From Geodermatophilus aquaeductus (GTDB lineage: Bacteria > Actinomycetota > Actinomycetes > Mycobacteriales > Geodermatophilaceae), in assembly GCF_900182545.1 (NCBI RefSeq), contig NZ_FXTJ01000001.1, positions 620,001 to 684,000 on the forward strand: a stretch of 64,000 nucleotides of DNA, written 5' to 3'. The position numbers and the translations under genes were made by a program. Every line of letters begins with the position of its first letter. The first letter of the stretch is position 1. Below the pieces are notes generated by a model that saw only the letters and a program-made list of their open reading frames with translations, did no database searches and was not told the DNA's origin. Of this stretch, positions 7,480-14,509 are shown piece by piece.

Positions 7480-8694
7480 TCAGCCGAGCTGCGCGCCGGC
7501 GAGCGGCGACTCGTCGCAGATCTTGGCGGGGATCGCGGGCATGCCGAGCAGCGTCGGCTGGCCGCGGACCGGGCCGGTGTGGGAGTGGTCGAGGTGGCTC
7601 TTCGGCTTGACCAGGTCGAGGTCGCGCGCGGCGAGGGCGGACTCGCCGTAGCCCTGCACGCACTCGGGGTCGGGGCCGTCCAGCGGCAGGCCGGTGAAGA
7701 ACTTCGCCGCCATGCAGCCGCCGCGGCAGGCGTCGAAGTGGGCACACTTCGTGCAGGCGCCGCCGGTCTGCGGGCTGCGCAGCTCCTGGAACAGGTCCGA
7801 CTGCTGCCACACCCGCTGGAAGCCGCCCTCGCCGCGCACGTTGCCGGCGAGGAACTGCTCGTGGATGGCGAACGGGCAGGCGTAGACGTCGCCCACCGGG
7901 TCGATGAGGCACACCACGCGCCCGGCGCCGCAGAGGTTGAGGCCCGGCAGCGCCTCGCCGTAGGCCGACAGGTGGAAGAACGAGTCACCGGTCAGCACCC
8001 GGTCGCCGTTGGCCAGCAGCCAGGAGTACAGCTCGCGCTGCTGGGCCTGGGTGGGGTGCAGCTGGTCCCAGACGTCGGCCCCGCGGCCGCTCGGGCGCAG
8101 CCGGGTGATCCGCAGCTGGGCGCCGTAGCGGTCGGTCAGCGCCCGGAACTCGTCGAGCTGGCCCACGTTCTCCCGCGTGACCACGACGGAGACCTTGAAG
8201 TCCTTCATCCCCGCCTCGGCCAGGTTCTCCAGGGCCGTCACGGCGGTGGCGAAGGAGCCGGTGCCGCGGACGCGGTCGTTGACCTCGGCGGTCGCGCCGT
8301 CCAGGGAGATCTGCACGTCGACGTAGTCGGTGGCGGCGAGCTGCCGGGCCCGCTCGCGGTTCAGCTTCACGCCGTTGGTGGAGAACTTGACGCCGACGTC
8401 GTGGCCGATGGCGTAGTCGAGCAGGTGCCAGAAGTCCGGCCGCACGGTGGGCTCGCCGCCGCCGACGTTGACGTAGAAGACCTGCATCCGCTGCAGCTCG
8501 TCGATGACGCCCTCGGCCTCCGCGGTGCTCAGCTCGCGGGGGTCGCGCCGGCCCGAGGAGGACAGGCAGTGCACGCACGCCAGGTTGCAGGCGTAGGTGA
8601 GCTCCCAGGTCAGGCAGATGGGGGCGTCGAGGCCGTACTCGAACTGGTCGACGAGCCTGCCGCCGGTGGGGCGCTGGGGGACGACGGCGGTCAT
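7480..8694 (-). CDS. mftC: Mycofactocin radical SAM maturase MftC
   Basis: A 404-residue radical SAM/SPASM protein. The [4Fe-4S]-SAM motif CNLACVHC spans residues 36-43, followed by VGGGEPTVRP and FSTNGV. The C-terminal SPASM region has Cys in LCGAGRVVC, YACPFA, CTKCAHFDAC and GGCMA, which bind auxiliary clusters. MftC oxidatively decarboxylates the C-terminal Tyr of MftA and then forms a Val-Tyr carbon-carbon crosslink. Its ATG overlaps the mftB stop by the ATGA arrangement, implying translational coupling. The next gene is convergent, so the usual mftD is missing at this place. Confidence 0.95.
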   Translation of the reverse strand: MTAVVPQRPTGGRLVDQFEYGLDAPICLTWELTYACNLACVHCLSSSGRRDPRELSTAEAEGVIDELQRMQVFYVNVGGGEPTVRPDFWHLLDYAIGHDVGVKFSTNGVKLNRERARQLAATDYVDVQISLDGATAEVNDRVRGTGSFATAVTALENLAEAGMKDFKVSVVVTRENVGQLDEFRALTDRYGAQLRITRLRPSGRGADVWDQLHPTQAQQRELYSWLLANGDRVLTGDSFFHLSAYGEALPGLNLCGAGRVVCLIDPVGDVYACPFAIHEQFLAGNVRGEGGFQRVWQQSDLFQELRSPQTGGACTKCAHFDACRGGCMAAKFFTGLPLDGPDPECVQGYGESALAARDLDLVKPKSHLDHSHTGPVRGQPTLLGMPAIPAKICDESPLAGAQLG

Positions 8695-8984
8695 GCGCGC
8701 ACCTCGATCATCTGGGAGCGGGCGAGGTCGGCCAGCGCCTTGACGTAGGCGGGCCGCTGGACCTCGGGGACGCCGCAGGCGACGAGCGTCGCGTCGGCGC
8801 TGGGGTGGTCGGCCAGGGTCTCCACGACGCTGACCAGGGTCTTCGACTTGAGGAAGGACAGCTTCCGGTTGCCGAAGTGGTAGACGAGCGCACCGAACGG
8901 CTCCGGCCGCAGGGCCACCGACCGGGCGCGCCGCCAGGGCAGGGCCGGGTCGAAGGCGTCTGCGGCCGGAGCGGCGGGGGTCAC
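8691..8984 (-). CDS. mftB: Mycofactocin peptide chaperone MftB
   Basis: A 97-residue protein with the PqqD-like recognition fold of MftB: WRRARSVALRPEPFGALVYH is followed by FGNRKLSFLKSKTLVSVV and a C-terminal helix PAYVKALADLARSQMI. It binds the MftA leader and delivers it to MftC. The GTG at 8984 starts 11 bases after the mftA stop; a further GTG at 9011 would overlap the end of mftA and add nine unconserved residues. Overlap with mftC shows a mftA-mftB-mftC operon. Confidence 0.92.
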   Translation of the reverse strand: MTPAAPAADAFDPALPWRRARSVALRPEPFGALVYHFGNRKLSFLKSKTLVSVVETLADHPSADATLVACGVPEVQRPAYVKALADLARSQMIEVRA

Positions 8985-8995
8985 GGCAGGTGGGC

Positions 8996-9118
8996 TCAGT
9001 AGACGCCGCACATGCCGTCGATGGAGACCTCCTCGACGAGGGACTCCTCCACGAGGGCTTCCTCGACGACGGTCTGGGTCTCGGCCTGGGTCTCGGTCGA
9101 GGCGGTCGTCTCGGGCAT
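8996..9118 (-). CDS. mftA: Mycofactocin precursor peptide MftA
   Basis: A 40-residue peptide ending in SIDGMCGVY, the invariant core region of mycofactocin precursors; the last two residues, Val-Tyr, become the cofactor. The leader is acidic with repeated VEE blocks (VVEEALVEESLVEEVS), the part recognised by MftB. The ATG at 9118 is preceded by GGAGGTCCGC, a strong ribosome site. It is the first gene of mftABC and divergent from mftR. Confidence 0.95.
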   Translation of the reverse strand: MPETTASTETQAETQTVVEEALVEESLVEEVSIDGMCGVY

Positions 9119-9155
9119 GCGGACCTCCGGGGAACGGCGGAACGGGATGCGGGGC

Positions 9156-9184
9156 ACGCTAGAGGCACCCGGTGCCACCGGCAA
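9156..9184 (-). promoter_or_regulatory. mftA promoter with an operator-like palindrome in the spacer
   Basis: On the minus strand TTGCCG (9184-9179) and TAGCGT (9161-9156) are 17 bases apart, 38 bases before mftA. The spacer contains the palindrome GGCACC-C-GGTGCC (9164-9176). A repressor bound there would block RNA polymerase; the divergent mftR is the obvious candidate. Confidence 0.6.
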
Positions 9185-9217
9185 GCGAGGACAGGTTCCC
9201 CCTGACGTGGCGAGGGG

Positions 9218-9246
9218 CTGACCGCGCAGGCCGGGTGGGCCAGGAT
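9218..9246 (+). promoter_or_regulatory. Candidate leaderless promoter of mftR
   Basis: CTGACC (9218-9223) and CAGGAT (9241-9246) are 17 bases apart. The GTG of mftR begins six bases after the -10, where the transcript would start, and there is no ribosome site. This supports a leaderless mRNA and the start at 9253. Confidence 0.5.
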
Positions 9247-9252
9247 GGGCCC

Positions 9253-9888
9253 GTGAGCGCGTCGTCGGCCGCCGAGGCCCCGCCCGGGACCTCCTCCGCC
9301 GTCCCGCTGCGCGTGGGGGACGGCCGGGGGAGCACCCGCGCGCGGATCGAGCGGGCGGCCCTGGAGCTGTTCACCGCGCAGGGCTTCGAGCAGGTGACCA
9401 TCGAGGAGATCGCCGCGGTCGCGGGCACCAGCCGGCGCACCTTCTTCCGGCACGTCGGCAGCAAGGCCGACGCCGTGTGGGGCGACTTCGCCGCCCACGT
9501 GGCCCGGCTGGCCGCCCTGCTCGACGCCGCCGGGGACTCCGTCGCGGTGCTGCCGGCCGTCTTCGGTGCCTACGTCGAGGTCAACGACTACGCCGAGGCC
9601 GACCTGCCGGTGCTGCGGCAGCGGATGCGGCTGATCCTCACCGAGCCGGCGCTGCAGGCGCACTCGCAGCTGCGCTACGCCGACGTCGACGAGGTGGTGG
9701 CGCGTTACGTCGCCGCCCGCTGCGGCCAGGCCCCCGCGGCGCTGCTCCCCCGGCTGGTCGCCACTGCCACGCGCGCGGCGGCCACCACCGCCTTCGAGGT
9801 GTGGCTCGCCGAGGAGGAGGGCTCGCTGGCCGGGGCGCTGCGGACGGCCTTCGGCCAGCTCGCCGACGGTTTCCCCGACCTGCGCTAG
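9253..9888 (+). CDS. mftR: Mycofactocin TetR-family regulator MftR
   Basis: A 211-residue TetR-type protein. The DNA-binding helices read RIERAALELFTAQGFEQVTIEEIAAVAGTSRRTFFRHVGSKADAV, followed by an all-helical ligand domain. Divergence from mftA and the YVEVNDYAEADLPVLRQRMRLI segment fit MftR, which in mycobacteria represses the mft genes and responds to long-chain acyl-CoA. The GTG at 9253 is preferred because an upstream start would run through the mftR promoter and the divergent region. The stop overlaps that of the convergent cysteine-desulfurase-like gene. Confidence 0.85.
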   Translation: MSASSAAEAPPGTSSAVPLRVGDGRGSTRARIERAALELFTAQGFEQVTIEEIAAVAGTSRRTFFRHVGSKADAVWGDFAAHVARLAALLDAAGDSVAVLPAVFGAYVEVNDYAEADLPVLRQRMRLILTEPALQAHSQLRYADVDEVVARYVAARCGQAPAALLPRLVATATRAAATTAFEVWLAEEEGSLAGALRTAFGQLADGFPDLR

Positions 9889-11102
9889 GCGGCGAGTGCG
9901 GCGCGCAGTCCCTCGAGCAGGCGGTCGACGTCGACGTCGTCGGTGTAGGGCGCCAGACCCACCCGCAGACCGCCGTCGTCGCCGAGGCCGAGGGCACGGG
10001 AGGCCTCGATCGCGTAGAAGCTGCCGGCGGGGGCGTTGACGCCGCGCCCCGCCAGCGCGCGGGAGACCTCGGCGGCGGGCCGGACGGCGAAGGTGAGCAG
10101 CAGGGTCGGCGTCCGGTGGGCGGCGCGCGACCACAGCGTGAGGCCGGGCAGCCCCGCGAGGCCGTCCTCGACGCGCTCCCGCAGCCGGTCCTCGTGCGCC
10201 TCGACGGCGGCCAACCCCGCCAGCAGCCGGGCGCGCCGGTCGCCGTCGGACCCGCCGAGCGCGGCCAGGTAGTCGACCGCCGCGGTGGTGCCGGCCAGCA
10301 GCTCGTAGGGCAGCGTGCCGAGCTCGAAGCGCTCCGGGACGGCGTCGGTGGAGGGCAGCAGCTTGTCCGGGTGCAGCGTCTCCAGCAGCGACGGCGCGGC
10401 GACGAGGCAGCCCAGGTGCGGGCCGAGGAACTTGTACGGCGAGCAGGCGTAGAGGTCCGCGCCCAGCGCCGCGACGTCGACCGGCGCGTGGGCGGTGAGG
10501 TGCACGCCGTCGACGTAGGCGAGCGCGCCCGCCTCGTGCGCCAGCGCGGTGAGCGCCGCGACGTCGGGGCGGGTGCCGATCAGGTTCGAGGCGCCGGTGA
10601 CCGCGACCAGCCGGGTGCGGTCGGACAGCACCGCCGCCAGCGCGTCGGGGGTCAGCTCGCCGGTGGCGGGATCGAGGTCGGCCCAGCGGACGGTGGCGCC
10701 GCGGGCCGCCGCGGCCTGCACCCAGGGCCGCACGTTGGCGTCGTGGTCCAGCCGGGTGACGACGACCTCGTCGCCGGGCCCCCAGCCGGCGGCCAGCGTG
10801 CGGGACAGGTCGTAGGTCAGCTGCGTCATCGAGCGGCCGAACACGACGCCGCCGGGCTCGCCCCCGACCAGGTCGGCGACGGCGGCGCGGGCGGCCACCA
10901 CGACGTCGTCGGCGTTGCGCTCGGCCTCGGTGAGCCGGCCGCGGTTGGCGATCGGCGACCCCAGGGTGGCCGCCACCGCGTGCGCCACCTGGCGGGGCAC
11001 CTGCGAGCCGCCCGGGCCGTCGAAGTGCGCGGCTCCGGCGCGCAGGGCGGGGAAGTCCGCGCGGACGGCGGCGACGTCGTAGGGGGTGCTCGTGGTGGTC
11101 AT
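9885..11102 (-). CDS. Cysteine desulfurase-like PLP enzyme (class V aminotransferase)
   Basis: A 405-residue fold-type I PLP protein. FDGPGGSQVP near the N-terminus, RLDHDANVRPW, VTGASNLIGT, YVDGVHLTAHAPVD and the probable lysine in CSPYKFLGPHLG fit the VC1184-like subgroup of cysteine-desulfurase-like proteins rather than IscS or SufS. No clear catalytic Cys loop is seen, so sulfur transfer is doubtful and the reaction is unknown. It ends convergently on mftR and is not part of the mft operon. Confidence 0.82.
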   Translation of the reverse strand: MTTTSTPYDVAAVRADFPALRAGAAHFDGPGGSQVPRQVAHAVAATLGSPIANRGRLTEAERNADDVVVAARAAVADLVGGEPGGVVFGRSMTQLTYDLSRTLAAGWGPGDEVVVTRLDHDANVRPWVQAAAARGATVRWADLDPATGELTPDALAAVLSDRTRLVAVTGASNLIGTRPDVAALTALAHEAGALAYVDGVHLTAHAPVDVAALGADLYACSPYKFLGPHLGCLVAAPSLLETLHPDKLLPSTDAVPERFELGTLPYELLAGTTAAVDYLAALGGSDGDRRARLLAGLAAVEAHEDRLRERVEDGLAGLPGLTLWSRAAHRTPTLLLTFAVRPAAEVSRALAGRGVNAPAGSFYAIEASRALGLGDDGGLRVGLAPYTDDVDVDRLLEGLRAALAA

Positions 11103-11154
11103 CGCCGGTCAGCATGCGCCACGGGACCGGACGGCACACGCCGTCGCGTCGAGT

Positions 11155-11190
11155 GCCGGGCGTGCACGTCCGCGGACGTGCACGCCCGGC
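11155..11190. terminator. Perfect 36-base palindrome after the GH15 gene
   Basis: Arms of 16 bases around CGCG, perfectly self-complementary, start seven bases after the GH15 stop codon. This is a very stable hairpin without T-tract, most likely a terminator. Confidence 0.65.
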
Positions 11191-11197
11191 TGGGCGC

Positions 11198-13450
11198 TCA
11201 CTCGGGGCAGAGCGACGTCCCGTACCGGCAGGCCACGACGGCGGGGGTGTCCACCGGACGGCCGGCGTCGACGGCGTGGGCCAGCCGGATGAACCCCGCG
11301 TGGGACCAGGACAGCGGCGTCGCCGAGAACGTCGGCTCCCCCGGCACGAACTCCGTCCCCTCCGCCGACGGCGGCCGGTCGTCCCACACCTGCTCGGCGA
11401 GGAAGAAGGACCGGTCGTCGGCCGAGCGGGCCATCGTGTCCAGCCGCTCCTGGGCGCTCGCCGCGGCGTCGCCGCCGAGCGCCAGCTCGTACTCCCCCCG
11501 CTCGCCGGTGAGCAGCGGCCAGCCGCGGCCGATCGTCTCCCCCGAGCCCGGGTCCACCGGTTCCCACTGGCTGCCGTCGGCCTGCTCCCCGTAGCCGTCG
11601 AAGCTCGACCGGTGCCAGAACCGCCCGTTGGCGGTGTCGTAGCCCAGCTGCTCGTCGACCAGCCGCAGGGTGTTCGCCACGACCGGGTCGTCGGCCGGCA
11701 CGATCCCGAGCCGGACGAGGTCGAGGAAGCTCGGGTCGAGCACCTCCCGCTGGTCGACCAGCGGCCCGCCGTCGGCGATCTGGATCTGCGTGCCCGCGTC
11801 GGCGTTCCCGTCCGCGGTGATGCGCAGGTAGTAGGGCTCCGGCGACAGCGGGCCGGTCGTGGTGACCGTCCACTCCGCCAGGCCGGCCCGCCACCGGTCG
11901 GCCGTGGCGAGGTAGGTGTCCGCCCGGGCGTCGTCGCCGTTGTCCCGGGCGATGTCGGCCGCGGTGACCAGCCCGGCGATCTCCGCCGCGATGGTGTTCG
12001 GCGACCACCCGGCGAGGTTCTCCCACCGCTCCTGCTCGGTGCTGGGCCCCTCGGCCAGGAGGAAGTCCGCCGAGAGCCGCACCCGCGCCCAGTCCTCCGG
12101 CCCGGTGCGGCCGAGCTGCCAGGCGAGCACGAGCGGCAGTGCGACCTCGTCCATCTGCAGCCCGCCGAACACGGCCTCGCCGTCGAGCCGGGCGTTCTGC
12201 GGGAACGACCCGTCGGGGCGCTGCTGCACCGTCCACAGGTGGTCCAGGGCCCGTTCGGCGGCCGCGACGTCGCCCATCGCGATCAGGGCGGTGGCGTGCT
12301 GGTACAGGTCGCGGGACCACACCTCGTGGTAGACGGGCAGGTGCTGCAGCTCGTTCGCCCAGGCCCACGGCTTCCCGGGGGAGGCGATGAAGCCCCCGCG
12401 GTACGTCTTGTCCTCCGACGCCGCGATCACCATCGCCGAGACGTCGTACTCCGTGCGCCACCGCTCGGCGCTGGCCGGCACCGGCGCGAGCCCGTCGAGG
12501 TAGCCGTGCCAGCCCCCGGCGTAGGCGCTCAGGGCATCGTCGAAGCCCCGGTCCAGCGCCTCGTCGGCGGCCTGCGCCGCGTCGTCCTCCGTCGTCCCGA
12601 AGCCGAGCGAGAGGGTCAGCCGCTGCCCGTCGCCCAGGCCGGTGAGGCCGGTCCGCCCGATCTGCACCACGTTGCCGGGGGTCTGCGCGTCCCACCTGTC
12701 GTCGAGGACGAGGTCCTCGCGCAGGTCGGTCCAGCCGTCACTGCGCTCGAGGTACCCGCTGGAGGTGTCGGTGAGGCCGCCCGACGCGGCGACGGCGCTG
12801 CTCAGCGCGCCGTCGGTGGCCAGCAGCCGGCCGTCGGCCGAGCGCCCGGTGTCGTCGTTGGCGTTCAGGCCCAGGCCCACGTCGTGCAGCACGTAGACCT
12901 GGTAGGGCTGCCCGTCGAGGGACTCGAAGCGCACGTCGACGAGGACGGCGGCCCGGTCGGGGTCGGTGGTGTAGGTCTTGGTGATCCGGTACCGGCCGCT
13001 CTGCGCGGTGTTCACCTGCCGGTAGACCAGGGCCCGCGGGTCGACCAGCTCGACGACGGAGTCGGTGTCCTCGTCCTCGCGGTCGGCGAAGGTGGCGCCG
13101 TCGGTGACCACGAACTGGGTGTCCCGGGAGCTCGGGGTGTCGATCCGCGGGGCGTAGACCTCGCTGAGCGTGCCGTCGTTCAGCGTGTACCAGACCGTGC
13201 TGTCGAGGGCACCGATCGCCGTTCCGAAACCGTCCTTGTCGCCGGGCGACCAGTCCGCCGCCTTGCCGGGGTACCCGGGGGCCGGGGGCCCCGCCTGCGC
13301 CGAGGCACGGACGACGGCACCGGGGACGACGGCGCCGAGGACGAGCGCGCCGGCGACGACGGCGCCGCCGAGGACACGCCGCCTCCCCCGCCCCCTCGGC
13401 CTCGCCGGTCCGTGCGGGCGCGGGTCGTCGATCGGGTCCTTCGGGGTCAC
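11198..13450 (-). CDS. Exported glycoside hydrolase family 15 (glucoamylase/glucodextranase-like)
   Basis: A 750-residue secreted enzyme. The N-terminus has a basic region with repeated Arg and a hydrophobic stretch ending in RASAQA, a Tat- or Sec-type signal. An N-terminal glucodextranase-like beta domain (WYTLNDGTLSEVYAPRIDTP) precedes the alpha/alpha toroid with SRDLYQHATALIAMGD, PDGSFPQNA, ERWENLAGWSPNTIAAEIAG (catalytic Glu region) and GRGWPLLTGERGEYE. Such enzymes release glucose from the ends of alpha-glucans or dextran outside the cell. It is a single gene with a terminator palindrome, and a CRP-like site lies 155 bases upstream. Confidence 0.9.
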   Translation of the reverse strand: MTPKDPIDDPRPHGPARPRGRGRRRVLGGAVVAGALVLGAVVPGAVVRASAQAGPPAPGYPGKAADWSPGDKDGFGTAIGALDSTVWYTLNDGTLSEVYAPRIDTPSSRDTQFVVTDGATFADREDEDTDSVVELVDPRALVYRQVNTAQSGRYRITKTYTTDPDRAAVLVDVRFESLDGQPYQVYVLHDVGLGLNANDDTGRSADGRLLATDGALSSAVAASGGLTDTSSGYLERSDGWTDLREDLVLDDRWDAQTPGNVVQIGRTGLTGLGDGQRLTLSLGFGTTEDDAAQAADEALDRGFDDALSAYAGGWHGYLDGLAPVPASAERWRTEYDVSAMVIAASEDKTYRGGFIASPGKPWAWANELQHLPVYHEVWSRDLYQHATALIAMGDVAAAERALDHLWTVQQRPDGSFPQNARLDGEAVFGGLQMDEVALPLVLAWQLGRTGPEDWARVRLSADFLLAEGPSTEQERWENLAGWSPNTIAAEIAGLVTAADIARDNGDDARADTYLATADRWRAGLAEWTVTTTGPLSPEPYYLRITADGNADAGTQIQIADGGPLVDQREVLDPSFLDLVRLGIVPADDPVVANTLRLVDEQLGYDTANGRFWHRSSFDGYGEQADGSQWEPVDPGSGETIGRGWPLLTGERGEYELALGGDAAASAQERLDTMARSADDRSFFLAEQVWDDRPPSAEGTEFVPGEPTFSATPLSWSHAGFIRLAHAVDAGRPVDTPAVVACRYGTSLCPE

Positions 13451-13604
13451 CGGCTGCTCCTCCGTCCCGGGGCGCCCGGCCGGGGACCGCGCGGTGGCGT
13501 CCCCTCCGGGCGGGCGGGACCGTGCGGCCGAGCGGGTGCGGACCCGGTCGGCGTGGACCGGGGACTCCCGAGGTGGGGGATGGCGCCGCCGGTGTCCCGC
13601 CGTG

Positions 13605-13620
13605 AGTGATGTGGGTCACA
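13605..13620. promoter_or_regulatory. CRP/GlxR-like site between the GH15 and SRPBCC genes
   Basis: AGTGA-N6-TCACA matches the TGTGA-N6-TCACA consensus of cAMP-receptor-type regulators at nine of ten positions. It lies in the divergent intergenic region, 155 bases before the GH15 start and 100 before the SRPBCC start. Confidence 0.5.
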
Positions 13621-13719
13621 CCCTAGGTGCCGCCGCGGCCCCCGCCAACGGCCGCGCGGAGTTCCGGATCGGCTCCCGGCGGGACCGCCGTCCGGCCGGA
13701 CACGGGCAGACTCGTCCGC

Positions 13720-14181
13720 GTGACCGACCTGACGCACTCGGACTCCGTCGTCGTCGCCGCCGCCCCCGAGGAGCTCTACGACCTGGTCAGCGACGTGACC
13801 CGCACCGGCGAGTGGAGCCCGGTCTGCGTGGCCTGCTGGTGGGACGAGGGCGCCACCGGGCAGGTGGGCGACTGGTTCACCGGCCGCAACGTCACGCCGG
13901 AGCGGACGTGGGAGACGCGCAGCCGGGTGGTGGTGGCCGACCGCGGCCGCGAGTTCGCCTGGCTGGTCGGCGGCTCGCGCGCGCGGTGGGGCTTCTCGCT
14001 CGAGCCGGTGGAGGGCGGCACCCGGCTGACGGAGTCCTGGGCCTTCCTCCCCGACGGCCTGGCTTTCATGGAGGAGCGCTACGGCGAGGACGCCCCGCAG
14101 CAGGTGCAACTGCGGATCCGGGCGGCGCACGAGGGCATCCCGGCGACCCTCGCGGCGATCAAGCGGGTCGCCGAGCGCTGA
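13720..14181 (+). CDS. SRPBCC family protein (polyketide cyclase/START-like)
   Basis: A 153-residue helix-grip protein: VVVAAAPEELYDLVSDVTRTGEWSP at the N-terminus, a central sheet with SRVVVADRGREFAWLVGG, and a long C-terminal helix. The family binds hydrophobic ligands; no catalytic residues can be named. The GTG at 13720 lies seven bases after a possible -10 (CAGACT), suggesting a leaderless message, and removes a Pro/Arg-rich upstream stretch unlike the family. Confidence 0.8.
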   Translation: MTDLTHSDSVVVAAAPEELYDLVSDVTRTGEWSPVCVACWWDEGATGQVGDWFTGRNVTPERTWETRSRVVVADRGREFAWLVGGSRARWGFSLEPVEGGTRLTESWAFLPDGLAFMEERYGEDAPQQVQLRIRAAHEGIPATLAAIKRVAER

Positions 14182-14184
14182 TGC

Positions 14185-14231
14185 CGTGCACCTCCGCGGA
14201 GATGCGCTGGGCATCTCCGCGGAAGTGCACG
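14185..14231. terminator. Bidirectional terminator hairpin
   Basis: Twenty-one-base arms with one mismatch (14185-14205 and 14211-14231) around a five-base loop sit between convergent stops at 14181 and 14241. Confidence 0.7.
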
Positions 14232-14240
14232 ACGAGGCCG

Positions 14241-14471
14241 CTAGCGGCCGAGGATGCCGCCGATCGCGCCGCCGAGGCCACCGCCCTGGCCGCCTCCACC
14301 GCCGGTCACGAGCTTGATCAGGTCGCCCGGGTCGAGCCCGAGCTTCTGCAGGATCCCGGCGTGCTGGTCGGTGTCGACCGTCCCGGGCAGCTCCTGGTCG
14401 GCCTGCTGCGCCTTGGCGTCGTCGCCCTGGGACTGCAGCAGCTGGAGGATCTGTGCCTTGTCGATCTGCAT
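14241..14471 (-). CDS. Small DTDQHA-motif protein, Gly-rich tail (paralogue of 55614-55817)
   Basis: A 76-residue protein of unknown function. Residues 1-50 (MQIDKAQILQLLQSQGDD, then VDTDQHAGILQKLGLDPGDL) can be aligned over their whole length with the 67-residue product at 55614-55817. The tail is a Gly-rich GGGGGQGGGLGG run ending in ILGR. Two amphipathic helices joined by the acidic DTDQHA turn are likely. It is single, with a putative stress-sigma promoter (14482-14506) ahead of it. No function is assigned. Confidence 0.75.
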   Translation of the reverse strand: MQIDKAQILQLLQSQGDDAKAQQADQELPGTVDTDQHAGILQKLGLDPGDLIKLVTGGGGGQGGGLGGAIGGILGR

Positions 14472-14481
14472 GACCGGCCCC

Positions 14482-14506
14482 CTACCCAGCCGCCGGCCCG
14501 GGAAGC
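14482..14506 (-). promoter_or_regulatory. SigB/SigF-like promoter for the DTDQHA protein
   Basis: On the minus strand GCTT (14506-14503), 15 bases, then GGGTAG (14487-14482), close to the GTTT-N15-17-GGGTAT pattern of actinobacterial stress sigma factors. It lies 11 bases before the ATG. A matching element precedes the DUF4383 gene. Confidence 0.45.
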
Positions 14507-14509
14507 GCG

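Noticed and set aside
7480..11139. Continuous frame of about 1200 codons joining mftC to the region upstream
   Set aside because: Upstream of 8694 it reads through mftB, mftA and mftR antisense with low-complexity Arg/Pro sequence; high GC removes stops, so this is no fusion.
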